Source: Pseudomonas putida (GTDB lineage: Bacteria; Pseudomonadota; Gammaproteobacteria; Pseudomonadales; Pseudomonadaceae). From it: a stretch of 64,000 nt of DNA. The first letter of the stretch is position 1; each line of letters opens with the position of its first letter. The position numbers and the translations under genes are program-made. Positions 56,212 through 63,140 of this stretch are shown in pieces. The DNA lies in contig NZ_CP109603.1 in NCBI RefSeq assembly GCF_025905425.1, positions 3,488,501 through 3,552,500 of the forward strand, given 5' to 3'. The notes below the pieces were generated by a model that saw only the letters and a program-made list of their open reading frames with translations, had not been told where the DNA came from and ran no database searches.

Positions 56212-56570
56212 CGCCACCACCCACCATTGCCAGCGTATAGAGCGAACCACACACAAAAAAGTAGTATCAAAAATCTCAAAAAAGGATGGATGCGCTTAAG
56301 GCACCAATCCACAAGCATCATTGCAGTCAAACCTATCGGGACCATTAGCAAAGCTGAAAAGTAGGATTTGTTATCCCAAAAAAATATTCCTGCAAAGAAA
56401 AAGAAGAGTAGCGTTACAATCTGCGCCAGCTTCCCGTTCAAGTCAGCCGGTTTAAGTCCATGATTTAATGCTGCTCTATAAGCCTCTTCATCATGCTTAA
56501 AAGCGTGATAGTCGGTTCTATGCTTTGAACCATCATTAGCTACATATAGCCCATTTTCGTCTTGCTTCAT
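56208..56570 (-). CDS. Small membrane protein, 120 aa
   Basis: N-terminal ~45 polar residues (NDGSKHRTDYHAFKHDEEAYRAAL), then three hydrophobic helices (IVTLLFFFFAGIFFW, YFSALLMVPIGLTAMMLV, FLRFLILLFCVWFALYA). Translationally coupled to the secreted protein that follows. Function unknown. Confidence 0.7.
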   Translation of the reverse strand: MKQDENGLYVANDGSKHRTDYHAFKHDEEAYRAALNHGLKPADLNGKLAQIVTLLFFFFAGIFFWDNKSYFSALLMVPIGLTAMMLVDWCLKRIHPFLRFLILLFCVWFALYAGNGGWWR

Positions 56571-56617
56571 TTATCAGCACCCCAGCAAAAAAGCCCCCAT
56601 GAGGGGCTTCTTATTTA

Positions 56618-56926
56618 TCAGCGGCTGAAAGCACCACGGATGGCGGAGCGGATGGACGAACTCACCTCATTTTTCAGCGTGCTGGATGCTTCCTTCGCCA
56701 TGTCCGACGCCATAGACGACCCTTCCTGAGCTACGGCGTTCTGCACCGTGCCTTGGCTCGACTGACCACCACCCAACGACTGCACCGGCTGGCCACCTTC
56801 CATAGCGACTTGCTGCGGCTGGGTCGGTTGTCCCAGGAGCGATCCGGCCTGTTGCTGCATCTCTGCGCACCCAACCATTCCAGCCGCCCCACACCCCAGC
56901 ACCAGCGCCATAACTACCTGTTTCAT
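56618..56926 (-). CDS. Lipoprotein, 102 aa
   Basis: Lipobox MVGC at residues 17-20 after a short signal; the mature part is Gln/Ser-rich (QQQAGSLLGQPTQPQQVA) with a helical C-terminus. The GC content and codon use are host-like, unlike its neighbours. Sits divergent from the XRE gene across a promoter region with a direct repeat. Confidence 0.7.
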   Translation of the reverse strand: MKQVVMALVLGCGAAGMVGCAEMQQQAGSLLGQPTQPQQVAMEGGQPVQSLGGGQSSQGTVQNAVAQEGSSMASDMAKEASSTLKNEVSSSIRSAIRGAFSR

Positions 56927-56985
56927 CTGCCTTTTCTCCTGTCCCAGACGCCGGCCGTTGATCGGCAGGCGTAAAAACTCTACCT

Positions 56986-57025
56986 AAAAGGTCACATTAT
57001 TAGAAGTACAAAATCAAAAGGTGAC
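56986..57025. promoter_or_regulatory. Direct repeat in the divergent promoter region
   Basis: AAAAGGTCAC at 56986-56995 and AAAAGGTGAC at 57016-57025, exactly 30 bases apart (three helical turns), between the lipoprotein and XRE genes. Candidate binding sites of the XRE protein. Confidence 0.5.
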
Positions 57026-57089
57026 TTATGAGGGCGTTTTAAAGGCCGCTCCCGTGTCGTTAAGTGATTGATTCTTCAAGGGATTTCTC

Positions 57090-57419
57090 ATGGCACGAAC
57101 AGACATCGGTAAGGCGCTACGTCACTACCGGAAGCAGGCAGGTCTGACACAGGCCGAGTTCGGCGAGCTGACAGGCTTCGATCCGAAGACCATCAGTCGA
57201 TTGGAGACGGGCGACCGGACGCCAAGCCTTGATGCGCTTGAGACATTCGCCCGTGTTTTGAAGGTCCAGGTTCGTGACTTCTTTGTGGAGACAAAGACAG
57301 AACCGACCGAAGAAGAAATGCGTGCTTACCTACTGAACGTTATTTGTAAAGCAGATAAAGGCGCACTTTTAAAACTCAAAGCCGCTGTTGATAAAGCCCT
57401 TGCATCCAAAACAGACTAA
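57090..57419 (+). CDS. XRE-family regulator of the element
   Basis: 109 residues: helix-turn-helix LRHYRKQAGLTQAEFGELTG and FDPKTISRLETGDRTPSL, then a helical tail. AAGGGA precedes the ATG. Likely controls the divergent lipoprotein gene, itself and possibly rep downstream. Confidence 0.88.
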   Translation: MARTDIGKALRHYRKQAGLTQAEFGELTGFDPKTISRLETGDRTPSLDALETFARVLKVQVRDFFVETKTEPTEEEMRAYLLNVICKADKGALLKLKAAVDKALASKTD

Positions 57420-57443
57420 TTCAATCTGAATCATAAAACAAAA

Positions 57444-57470
57444 CCCCTTAAAATTTGCACTTTAAGGGGT
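57444..57470 (+). terminator. Terminator after XRE gene
   Basis: Stem ACCCCTTAAA / TTTAAGGGGT, perfect over 10 bp, 24 bases after the stop. Confidence 0.75.
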
Positions 57471-57494
57471 AAATGTTATCTTGCTTATAAAGGA

Positions 57495-57532
57495 GTAGAA
57501 ATTCCGGGGCGACCAACCTTAACAATTTCTAC
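57495..57532 (+). promoter_or_regulatory. Hairpin in the rep leader
   Basis: Perfect 9-bp arms GTAGAAATT / AATTTCTAC with a 20-base loop containing GGGGCG, about 100 bp upstream of rep. ColE2-type plasmids control rep with a leader structure and antisense RNA, so this is a candidate control element. Confidence 0.5.
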
Positions 57533-57629
57533 GCTCAACACTTTGTATATTCAATATACCATTTAAAGTTGATGTAGCAAGAGCCAGTCTCGAATTTTTC
57601 TCCTGATAATAAAAATAATAGAGGAGAAA

Positions 57630-58634
57630 ATGCACTGCAGCCAATTAACGCTCGAAAATACGCTTGAAGTATACAGGTCGAAACTTCCTAAAAAGCCCTA
57701 CCATACAAACAACTACTTATTCGGAAAGCAAGTTGGCACAGTAAGTTCAGCTATAAAATCCATCTACCTTCAACCCAATTCGCTGACTCACAAATATTTC
57801 ATGATATTTGATTTGGATAGTGAAATGAGCGTGCTGGACTGGTCGGATAAAGGATTGCCAGCTCCGCACTTGATAGTCAGAAACTTAGACAACGGCCGCT
57901 CTCACCTAACCTACATCCTCAATACATCTGTTAAAACAGACGTTAGAGGGCTTTTAAAGCCTATTAAATATTGTTCGGATGTTGAGCATGGGCTTGCTGT
58001 GAGAATCGGCGCAGATATGAACTATAACGGATTACTGACAAAAAACCCGTTCAATTCAGCCGCCTATAAAGTTTTCTCCTTTGAAGATGAGCCGTATGAC
58101 TTAGATTATCTTAATGAGTTTGTAGATAAAGACCTTGTTAGGCAGCAGAGGGAGGCGAAGAAAAAGAAGAACGTAGAGGACGGATTCGCATCTGGAAGAA
58201 ACTGCACCTTGTTCGAAACGCTACGCTTATGGGCCTATTCGAATTGGCACAGGTTCCACCAGGTCGAGTTACATGCCGAGATCCTTGACCAAGCGATGAT
58301 GTTCAACACATTTGAGTGCCCGTTAGGCATGAACGAGGTTAGGACCATTGCCGACAGCGTGTATCGCTTCATCACTCAGCACTTTTCAATTGAAAGGCTC
58401 AACGAACTGAAAAGCGAGCGAGCTAAGCAATCAAGAGCCAAAAGCAAAGGAAACGTGATTTACACAGGGGATAAACCTTGGGAGGAAGAAGGGATACCGA
58501 AACGAACCTACTATTACAGAAAGATAAACGGAGTTAACACAGAGCGCCAGACTATTTCTAAGGCCAAACCTTGGGAGAAATTAGGCATAGGAAGAACAAA
58601 GTGGTATGAGCTTGGCAAGCCGGACAAAATTTAG
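57630..58634 (+). CDS. ColE2-type replication initiator (Rep) with PriCT-1 domain
   Basis: 334 residues. The N-terminal ~160 residues match the replicase domain of ColE2-like Rep (HKYFMIFDLDSEMSVLDW, APHLIVRNLDNGRSHLTY); residues about 175-240 are a primase C-terminal 1 domain (GRNCTLFETLRLWAYSNW); the C-terminus has two similar HTH-like modules (KPWEEEGIPKRTYYYR and KPWEKLGIGRTKWYEL). GAGGAGAAA precedes the ATG. These proteins bind their origin and make the primer themselves. Confidence 0.88.
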   Translation: MHCSQLTLENTLEVYRSKLPKKPYHTNNYLFGKQVGTVSSAIKSIYLQPNSLTHKYFMIFDLDSEMSVLDWSDKGLPAPHLIVRNLDNGRSHLTYILNTSVKTDVRGLLKPIKYCSDVEHGLAVRIGADMNYNGLLTKNPFNSAAYKVFSFEDEPYDLDYLNEFVDKDLVRQQREAKKKKNVEDGFASGRNCTLFETLRLWAYSNWHRFHQVELHAEILDQAMMFNTFECPLGMNEVRTIADSVYRFITQHFSIERLNELKSERAKQSRAKSKGNVIYTGDKPWEEEGIPKRTYYYRKINGVNTERQTISKAKPWEKLGIGRTKWYELGKPDKI

Positions 58635-58651
58635 TCGCGGACAAAAGTTGC

Positions 58652-58681
58652 ACTTTTACTATATCAGGGATAATAGCCCAG
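58652..58681 (+). repeat. Origin-like 30-bp repeat, copy 1
   Basis: Begins ACTTTTACTATATCAGGG and continues ATAATAGCCCAG. Starts 18 bases after the rep stop. Identical over 30 bases to 59145-59174 and followed by a similar AGGGG-rich tail. It resembles the TATCAGATAACAGC core of the ColE2 origin as I remember it, and ColE2 origins lie just after rep. Confidence 0.65.
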
Positions 58682-58730
58682 TAGGGGAGGTTTCTGGACG
58701 GATATTCCCCTCCTAATCCAATATTCTCGA

Positions 58731-59063
58731 CTAAGCTCCAAAAATCTCCCTTCTACGGTCTATTACCTTTTGAATTTTTTCCCTGTAGGTTTTCCAGATG
58801 GGAATATCAAAGGTTATGCTTTGCTCGATAATCAGGTGTGCATGAACCTTACAATGCCCATTCAACAGTCGCCACGCATCTATTTTGATGCTCAAATCAT
58901 CTTGGTTAAATATTGAAGGATTGAAAGAAAGAAAAAACTCTAAAATCTTAACCCCTTCAATTCGGTCGGTGAGGATTACTCTTTCTAACTCACGGATGGA
59001 GCTATTTACCTGAATTACCGCACTTTCGTAATCGCTTGCTCTATCCATTGCACTGCACTCCAT
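58731..59063 (-). CDS. Hypothetical protein flanked by the origin-like repeats
   Basis: 110 residues from ATG 59063 (frame open to 59102). Hydrophilic, helical (ESAVIQVNSSIRELERVI, EKIQKVIDRRREIF); no family recognised. The gene lies exactly between the two 30-bp repeats, opposite in direction to rep. It could be a small replication accessory or cargo moved by recombination between the repeats. Confidence 0.6.
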   Translation of the reverse strand: MECSAMDRASDYESAVIQVNSSIRELERVILTDRIEGVKILEFFLSFNPSIFNQDDLSIKIDAWRLLNGHCKVHAHLIIEQSITFDIPIWKTYREKIQKVIDRRREIFGA

Positions 59064-59144
59064 TTTCGCCAAAATACTATACGTGACCTGGGGAGCTGTC
59101 AATTTTACAATGACAGGGAGAATGACGTGGCAGTAAAATACCGG

Positions 59145-59174
59145 ACTTTTACTATATCAGGGATAATAGCCCAG
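59145..59174 (+). repeat. Origin-like 30-bp repeat, copy 2
   Basis: Perfect copy of 58652-58681 in the same orientation, 493 bp downstream. The following 59175-59383 holds no gene, only a hairpin AGCCGC / GCGGCT at 59311-59329. Confidence 0.65.
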
Positions 59175-59383
59175 CAGGGGGAGTGTCTGGGCAAGGAACG
59201 TGCTCATCAATCCTCTAATTTCCGCAAAAACGCCGTAGCTGTTTTATCAACACGGCGCAAATAAAATTCATATAGCGTATGGAGCTATGCTACTTTAGTC
59301 TTATGATAATAGCCGCTTTCACGGCGGCTTTGCTTGGGAGGTTAGGCAGGTGAGCGGCTGAGCGGCCATGGCCCAACAATCTT

Positions 59384-59689
59384 TCAGCGTTTGTATGAAT
59401 TATTTCTATTCTTGGACTTTGCCTTATTCGATAGCAGGTCCGACTCAATGTCTGCTGCCTTCATCAGTGCGTCAAAAGCGTCCGAATTTGCAATATTGGT
59501 TGATGCCTTCGCCTTAGATTGCCACTGCACTTCATCAGCGTTAGGTTTATTATTTGTATGAAATGCTTCATGTTCCATCATTGCCTTGTCTTTTTCTGGC
59601 TTAGCAACAGGAAATAAGTCATCAAAACTCATTCCTGCATGTAATGAAGTATCAATGATAGGGGCGTTTTTTTGGGGGTGCTTGTTCAT
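59384..59689 (-). CDS. Hypothetical protein, 101 aa
   Basis: Polar, probably disordered, with a mid-region DALMKAADIESDLLSNKAK and basic C-terminus. No hydrophobic segment. Weak ribosome site (TTAATTAAA). Unrecognised; may act in partition or copy control by analogy to position, but there is no direct sign. Confidence 0.5.
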   Translation of the reverse strand: MNKHPQKNAPIIDTSLHAGMSFDDLFPVAKPEKDKAMMEHEAFHTNNKPNADEVQWQSKAKASTNIANSDAFDALMKAADIESDLLSNKAKSKNRNNSYKR

Positions 59690-59872
59690 TTTAATTAAGT
59701 GTTATTGTTTTATTATATCATTACCAATATTGAATCAGCGTCATCACGAACATTTGAATTCCGGGGCATGACAGGGAGCAGAGGGTATCGACTAACTCTC
59801 TTCCCATTACGCGAGACAAATGCCAGACAACAAAAAAGCCCAATCCAGGGCTTTATTTGCGTTCACTGAGCA

Positions 59873-60409
59873 TTAAGTGTTCGAGCCTAATCTAACAAAC
59901 TCGAGACTGGTTGATGCTCCACCATTATCACCACAGACTGCTCCCACTTGAGTTATGCTATATTTTTCATCAAATGTAGCTTCAGCTTTACCTTTTACAG
60001 TATCCCAGCCAACTGCTTTTTGTGATCTAACAATGTTAGAGCATACTTCCCCACTTGGCACGTTTGTATAGGTTACGGTGAAGCCGCTTGGCGTTTGCCC
60101 AGTTATATTAATGGTTCCGCCAAAGACGTTGCTAATGACTCCCGCCGAGCTTACCTTAACACTCTTAGGAAAAACTCCCATTTTCAGAGCAAGCGCCCTA
60201 TTTAAGTCTGCGGTATCCTCACTTGCGAATAACTGTTCGGTCTGAGAGAAGATAGTGGATAGTTCTTTGTTTACAGTAGACGCATTACTTGCGTTGCGTG
60301 AGTTTGAATAAAGGGCGAATACGCCAGCTATTACTGCTGCGAATATGGCGAACCAAATCAACGTTTCAATTAAAGTAAGGCCTGCGATGTTGCTTTTGTT
60401 TTTTATCAT
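59873..60409 (-). CDS. PilS-like type IV pilin
   Basis: 178 residues. Class III leader MIKNKSNIAG cut after Gly10, then LTLIETLIWFAIFAAVIAG with Glu at mature position 5, the hydrophobic assembly helix. The C-terminal domain has NVPSGEVC and AVCGD, the Cys pair of PilS-type pilins of conjugative (thin) pili. No prepilin peptidase, assembly ATPase or platform gene is in the element, so it must use a host or helper assembly system. Confidence 0.85.
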   Translation of the reverse strand: MIKNKSNIAGLTLIETLIWFAIFAAVIAGVFALYSNSRNASNASTVNKELSTIFSQTEQLFASEDTADLNRALALKMGVFPKSVKVSSAGVISNVFGGTINITGQTPSGFTVTYTNVPSGEVCSNIVRSQKAVGWDTVKGKAEATFDEKYSITQVGAVCGDNGGASTSLEFVRLGSNT

Positions 60410-60532
60410 TGCTGTGATTTTTTGTTATATATAACATGCTATCACTTATTTTTATAAATCGGCTTGCTATTGGAAATTGAAATGCTAACCTGAATGTAGC
60501 TTGTGTTTTTTGTTGTTATTAAACTAAGCCTT

Positions 60533-60555
60533 AAACCGCCGCGAGGCGGTTTTTT
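60533..60555 (+). terminator. Intrinsic terminator
   Basis: AAACCGCC-GCGA-GGCGGTTT with six T, pointing rightward, though no plus-strand gene precedes it. It may end a short plus-strand RNA from 60423-60532 or serve the minus gene at 60575 less well. Confidence 0.7.
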
Positions 60556-60574
60556 GACACTTGAAATGCTCCAA

Positions 60575-61000
60575 TTAATTCCCTTTTATATAGTCCATTA
60601 ACTGTCTGGGGACAGTAATTTCTCGGTTCAAGAAACCAATCAGCTCTTGTCCTCCCAGCCGGTTGCCCAAGTCATAGTCCTTATTTCCTTGATAGTTCAA
60701 TGAATCCATGGCAAAGGATAGTCCATGCTTTTCACCTATAAGTGCGACATGGCCTCCAACAAGAAATGCCATTGTCTTCACATCGTCTCCATAGCCTTCG
60801 ATTTTGAAGGCTTGCATTGCGCCGGAAAAAACCCCGATGAAATACCCTCTGACGAATGGGCTATGGAATAACTCTTCAAATCCGGGCGTTCCGCCCGAAG
60901 CCTTTAATTGAAGGTCGATTATAAAAGACCCAGCTTCAATTGCTGTTTTTTTGACGTCATTTTCTTTGCTTTTCTTATTTCCAAACTTCCAGAATGCCAT
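60575..61000 (-). CDS. Hypothetical protein, 141 aa
   Basis: Soluble alpha/beta-looking protein (FHSPFVRGYFIGVFSGAMQAF, FLVGGHVALIGEKHGLSF). No family recognised. It is the gene nearest the right end of the element, where excision factors or exclusion proteins are often found; no motif supports either. Confidence 0.6.
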   Translation of the reverse strand: MAFWKFGNKKSKENDVKKTAIEAGSFIIDLQLKASGGTPGFEELFHSPFVRGYFIGVFSGAMQAFKIEGYGDDVKTMAFLVGGHVALIGEKHGLSFAMDSLNYQGNKDYDLGNRLGGQELIGFLNREITVPRQLMDYIKGN

Positions 61001-61088
61001 TTCTCTTCTTCCATATAGTGGCGCACGTAGCTAATCATACCTCTTGGCCAAAGCACCGGGAATGACGTAATTCTCTGCGAAATTCTTT

Positions 61089-61133
61089 CTACAAAACCAT
61101 CTACTCATTGCGGTCATCGGCATGCTGGAGCTT
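61089..61133. other. attR of the integrative element
   Basis: Junction at GC 61110-61111: element sequence to the left (CATCTACTCATT), kinase sequence to the right (GGTCATCGGCATGC). With attL it defines attB and attP. Confidence 0.85.
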
Positions 61134-62561
61134 GCCGTCAAACGCGCCGACCAGGGACGGGTGGACCGCTCGGCCCTTGAGCTGGCCCATCATTCGGCCA
61201 AAGACCTGCTGGGGTTGATGGGCGATATCCTCGACATTGTGCGCATCGAATCCGGGCACCTGTCACTCGCGCCGGAGCCGGTCGACCTGGCGGCATTGGT
61301 CGAGTCGGTGGGCCGTATCTTCGATGGCCAGGCGCGGCAGAAAGGCCTGGCCCTGGAGGTGATCATCGAGCCGTCGGCCCGCTGCCACGCATTGCTCGAT
61401 CCGCTGCGCTTCAAGCAGGTGCTGTCCAATCTTGTCAGCAACGCCATCAAGTTTACCGAGCATGGCCAGGTACGCATCTGCGTTTGTCTGCAGGAAGACG
61501 CCACCTCCCCCGCCCCGACCCTGGAGCTGGAAGTGCGTGACAGCGGCATCGGCATTCACGCCGATGACCTGCAACGTCTGTTCCACCCGTTCATCCAGGC
61601 CAACCCGCACAGCCAGGGCGCCCGCGCGGGTACCGGCCTTGGCCTGGCTATCTGCCGGAGCCTGTGCGAAATGATGGGCGGCACCCTGACGATCAAGAGC
61701 CTGGAAGATGTCGGCACCCAGGTTCGCCTGAGAATGCCCTTACAGCCTGTCAGCGCCGCCTCTGCCGAGGCCCCGGTCATCGAGAACGTCAAAGTGCCCG
61801 ATCCACGCCTGAACGTACTGGTGATCGACGACCATCCAGCCAACCTGCAGTTAATGGCGCAGCAGCTTGGCTACCTGGGCCTGGGCCACACCTGCGCCAG
61901 GGATGGCCGTGAAGGTTTGAGCACGTGGCGTGCAGGCACCTTCGATGTCGTGGTTCTCGACTGCAACATGCCGCACATGAACGGCTATCAGCTGGCCAGC
62001 GCCGTGCGTGCCGAAGAACGGCAACACGGGCGACCGCGCTGCACCATCCTCGGCTACACCGCCAACGCGCAACCCGAGGTCATGCGCAAGTGCCTGGATG
62101 CCGGCATGGATGACTGCCTGCTCAAACCCATCAGCCTGAGTACACTCAGCCAGCGCCTGGCCGGCATCGACCCGCAGGGCCGGCAGCCGTGGCGGCGTAA
62201 ACCGTTCGACCTGAATGGCCTGGGCGCAATCGTCGGCCAGGACCCGAACGACCGCTCGCGTTTCCTGGCGGCCTTGCACCAGAGCCTGCGTACCGACCTC
62301 GTGATCTTGATGGGCCTGCCCCCGGAAGACGGGGCAGCAGTTGCCGACCAGGCGCACAAGATCCTCAGCGCCGCGCGCCTGCTGGAGGCAACCGCGTTGA
62401 TGGCCGCCTGCGACGCACTGGAGAATACCGGGTTGCCCCCACAGCAACGGCGGTTACGGCGCCAAGCGCTGGCACGGCACATGCGCCGCGTGGAGAAAGC
62501 GCTGGTCGATGAAGTTGGCCTGAGCGACGCAGAAACAGACAACCCCGCCAGCAGGCCGTGA
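61112..62561 (+). pseudogene. BvgS-like hybrid sensor kinase, 3' part
   Basis: Continues the interrupted gene in frame (VIGMLELAVKRADQG). It holds the second H-box helix (LLGLMGDILDIVRIESG), the ATPase with NLVSNAIKF and GTGLGLAICRSL, a receiver domain (LVIDDHPAN, VVVLDCNMPHMNG, LLKPISL) and a C-terminal HPt-like domain with AHKILSAARLL, where the usual KG after His is LS. Without the N-terminal part it should not be regulated; any translation from ATG 61122 lacks a ribosome site. Confidence 0.9.
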
Positions 62562-62588
62562 CAGGCATCGAACATCGCGGGTTGCTTT

Positions 62589-62607
62589 TTTAATGAGAAG
62601 CATTAGC
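62589..62607. promoter_or_regulatory. Fur-box-like site upstream of the sigma factor
   Basis: TTTAATGAGAAGCATTAGC matches the 19-bp Fur consensus at 14 positions, 35 bp before the FecI-type start. Suggests iron repression. Confidence 0.65.
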
Positions 62608-62642
62608 ATGCTGGCACTTTCACCCCTCGTGAGTACCCGCAC

Positions 62643-63140
62643 ATGCCCCGCCCACACGACATCGGTGAGCTCTATGTCCAGCACCATGGCTGGGTGGTCG
62701 GCATGCTCCGGCGCAAGCTGGGCAACCGTGAACAGGCGCTGGACATGGCCCAGGATACCTTCGTCAGGTTGTTGCGCAGCGAGTTGCCCTCACTGTTGCA
62801 CGAACCCAGAGCTTACCTGGGCACGGTGGCAAACCGGCTGTGCATTCAGTATTTTCGTCGACAAGCACTGGAACGGGCCTACCTTGGCAGCCTGGCCCTG
62901 CTGGAACCGCAGCATCAGCCCGACGAGGAAACCCGTCTGCTGGTACTCGAAGCCCTCGACGCCGTGGGCCAGGTGCTGGATGGCCTCGGCAGCAAGGTGC
63001 GGGACATTTTCCTGCTCTCCCAGCTCGATGGCTGGACCTACCCGCAGATCGCCGAACACCTGGGGCTGACCGTCAATGTCGTGCAGAAAGCCATGCTCAA
63101 GGCTTATCGACACTGTTACGCCGCAGTGTACGACCAATGA
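62643..63140 (+). CDS. FecI-type ECF sigma factor
   Basis: 165 residues with sigma region 2 (ALDMAQDTFVRLLRSE) and region 4 (SQLDGWTYPQIAEHLGLTVNVVQKAM, written here in parts). It overlaps the next gene by ATGA. It would direct transcription of a TonB-dependent siderophore receptor gene, normally found after fecR, beyond this window. Iron control is supported by the Fur-like box. Confidence 0.93.
   Translation: MPRPHDIGELYVQHHGWVVGMLRRKLGNREQALDMAQDTFVRLLRSELPSLLHEPRAYLGTVANRLCIQYFRRQALERAYLGSLALLEPQHQPDEETRLLVLEALDAVGQVLDGLGSKVRDIFLLSQLDGWTYPQIAEHLGLTVNVVQKAMLKAYRHCYAAVYDQ

Larger units (their letters stand above)
48313..61111. mobile_element. 12.8-kb integrative mobilizable element inserted in the kinase H-box
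   Basis: 12,799 bp, markedly AT-richer than the flanks. It encodes a large serine recombinase at its left end, a candidate MobV relaxase with oriT-like repeats, a ColE2-type replication initiator, an EAL protein, a PilS-like pilin and small secreted proteins. Joining its ends gives TTCTAC...TCATT-GC-AATGACC...GTAGAA, matching 16 of 23 arm positions as an inverted repeat around GC. Removing it restores ATGAACGCGGTCATCGGC in frame (PMNAVIG). No type IV secretion or phage genes are present. Confidence 0.9.

Noticed and set aside
58652..59174. CRISPR array
   Set aside because: Only two repeats with a 463-bp gene-bearing gap and no cas genes; better read as origin-like repeats.
48313..61111. Prophage
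   Set aside because: Large serine recombinases occur in phages, but there are no capsid, tail, terminase or lysis genes; rep, relaxase and pilin indicate a mobilizable element.
61122..62561. Separate free-standing kinase starting at ATG 61122
   Set aside because: The ATG is an internal Met of the interrupted BvgS-like gene (VIGMLEL) with no ribosome site.
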